A stretch of DNA of 7,093 nt, from assembly GCA_019243595.1 (NCBI GenBank), contig JAFAUA010000021.1, positions 1 through 7,093 of the forward strand, in the 5' to 3' direction. This DNA is from Acidimicrobiia bacterium (GTDB taxonomy: Bacteria > Actinomycetota > Acidimicrobiia > Acidimicrobiales > AC-14). Positions 6,643-7,093 of this stretch are shown in pieces. Numbering within the stretch: position 1 is the first letter of the stretch; every line of letters starts with the position of its first letter. Both the position numbers and the translations under genes were made by a program. The notes under the pieces are model-generated. The model ran no database searches. It was given only the letters and a program-made list of their open reading frames with translations, and had not been told where the DNA came from.

Positions 6643-6729
6643 TAAGGCGTCGGGCAGGAAGCCGGTCCGACCGCCCCGAACACTGCTCAGGTCAGCACCG
6701 CCACATCCCGTGGCCGAACCCACGAGGCG

Positions 6730-7093
6730 ATGGACGAGAGGATCCCCCGAGAGCTTGGCAGTGACCGTGCGGAGATCTTCGCGGAGCTCTACGCGACCCA
6801 CTACCGGCCGCTGGTCGCCCTGTGCAAGCGCCTTTCGGGTGTCGCCGACGGCGAGGAGCTCGCCCAGGAGGCGTTCCTGCGGGCCTGGACATCCTGGGAG
6901 CGCTACGCGCCGACCCGACCGTTCTGGCCTTGGGTGTCGACGATCGCCCGGCGGCTGTGCATCGACCAGGGCCGTCGCCGACGCACCGCGCAGCAGCGTG
7001 GGCCCTACGCCGTCGACCACACCCGCCATGAGCTGACGCCCGAGGAGCACTTCGAGGCCAACGAGGAGTACCGCTGGGCCCGAGCTGCCCTGG
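6730..7093 (+). CDS. ECF-type (sigma-70 family) RNA polymerase sigma factor, N-terminal part
   Basis: This is a transcription initiation factor that would redirect RNA polymerase; 121 codons are visible before the right edge. Residues about 17-83 are a sigma-70 region 2: FAELYATHYRPLVALCKRLSG, then GEELAQEAFLRAW (41-53), the core-binding helix signature, then PFWPWVSTIARRLCIDQGRRRR (64-85), the -10 recognition and melting helices. An acidic linker (EEHFEANEEYRWARAAL) begins before the edge; region 4 lies outside. ATG 6730 is the first start in its frame after a TAA at 6643-6645. A GAGG only 2 bases upstream is too close for a good ribosome site. The gene is on the same strand as trp but separated by 326 bp and a probable terminator, so it is a separate unit. 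Its regulon and any anti-sigma partner cannot be seen. Confidence 0.9.
   Translation, partial: MDERIPRELGSDRAEIFAELYATHYRPLVALCKRLSGVADGEELAQEAFLRAWTSWERYAPTRPFWPWVSTIARRLCIDQGRRRRTAQQRGPYAVDHTRHELTPEEHFEANEEYRWARAAL

Larger units (their letters stand above)
6404..6729. other. 326-bp intergenic stretch between the trp operon and the sigma factor gene
   Basis: I find no convincing gene here on either strand and no tRNA. It holds the operon-end inverted repeat (6406-6463), an overlapping second hairpin CGCCCCA-gggact-TGGGGCG (6459-6478), and a TAnnnT sequence TAGCGT (6516-6521) lacking a clear -35. It also has an AT-rich patch CATATTTAA (6637-6645) unlike its GC-rich surroundings. Two competing small hairpins (6700-6714 and 6709-6724) lie just ahead of the sigma gene start. 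The stretch probably contains the sigma gene promoter and a long 5' leader. Confidence 0.6.

Noticed and set aside
5914..6645. 243-codon plus-strand frame running from trpA into the intergenic stretch
   Set aside because: Out of frame with TrpA and the HIT-like gene, Arg/Pro-rich, and it crosses the terminator-like repeat.
6560..7036. 158-codon plus-strand frame overlapping the sigma factor
   Set aside because: The neighbouring frame from 6730 gives a clear sigma region 2; this one is Arg/Ser/Pro-rich and has no domain.

Overview
The window is GC-rich DNA with tightly packed, overlapping genes, frequent GTG/TTG starts and few strong Shine-Dalgarno sites. This points to a high-GC actinomycete; an Acidimicrobiia-like lineage is my guess from the overall style, not something I could test. 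It is mostly chromosomal housekeeping DNA. I see no transposase, integrase, phage gene, CRISPR array, tRNA or rRNA.

Layout. Positions 1-1360 (minus strand) hold a two-component system: an OmpR/PhoB-type response regulator followed by the N-terminal half of its sensor histidine kinase, which runs off the left edge. A very short divergent gap of about 34 bp carries two TGTGAGC direct repeats 11 bp apart, the geometry bound by OmpR-family regulators. Positions 1395-6403 (plus strand) hold a compact tryptophan operon: trpC, a trpB2-type tryptophan synthase beta chain, trpF, a canonical trpB1, trpA, and a small cysteine/histidine-rich HIT-like protein. From trpF onward every junction overlaps by 1-4 bases. 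The operon is followed immediately by a strong GC-rich inverted repeat (6406-6463), a probable terminator without a U-tract. A 326-bp non-coding stretch leads to the 5' part of an ECF-type RNA polymerase sigma factor gene (6730 to the right edge).

How the genes work together. TrpF isomerises phosphoribosyl-anthranilate, TrpC closes the indole ring, TrpA releases indole from indole-3-glycerol phosphate, and TrpB1 condenses indole with serine. TrpB2 is a second, divergent beta chain that probably works without TrpA, either salvaging free indole or using another serine donor. The first-step genes trpE, trpG and trpD are not in this window, so the pathway is split in this genome.

Nothing here is clearly a new system. 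The items most worth following up are the OmpR-like box between the two-component system and trpC, the co-operonic trpB2/trpB1 pair, the uncharacterised HIT-like protein translationally coupled to trpA, a leaderless-looking internal promoter in front of trpF, and mutually exclusive hairpins after the operon.
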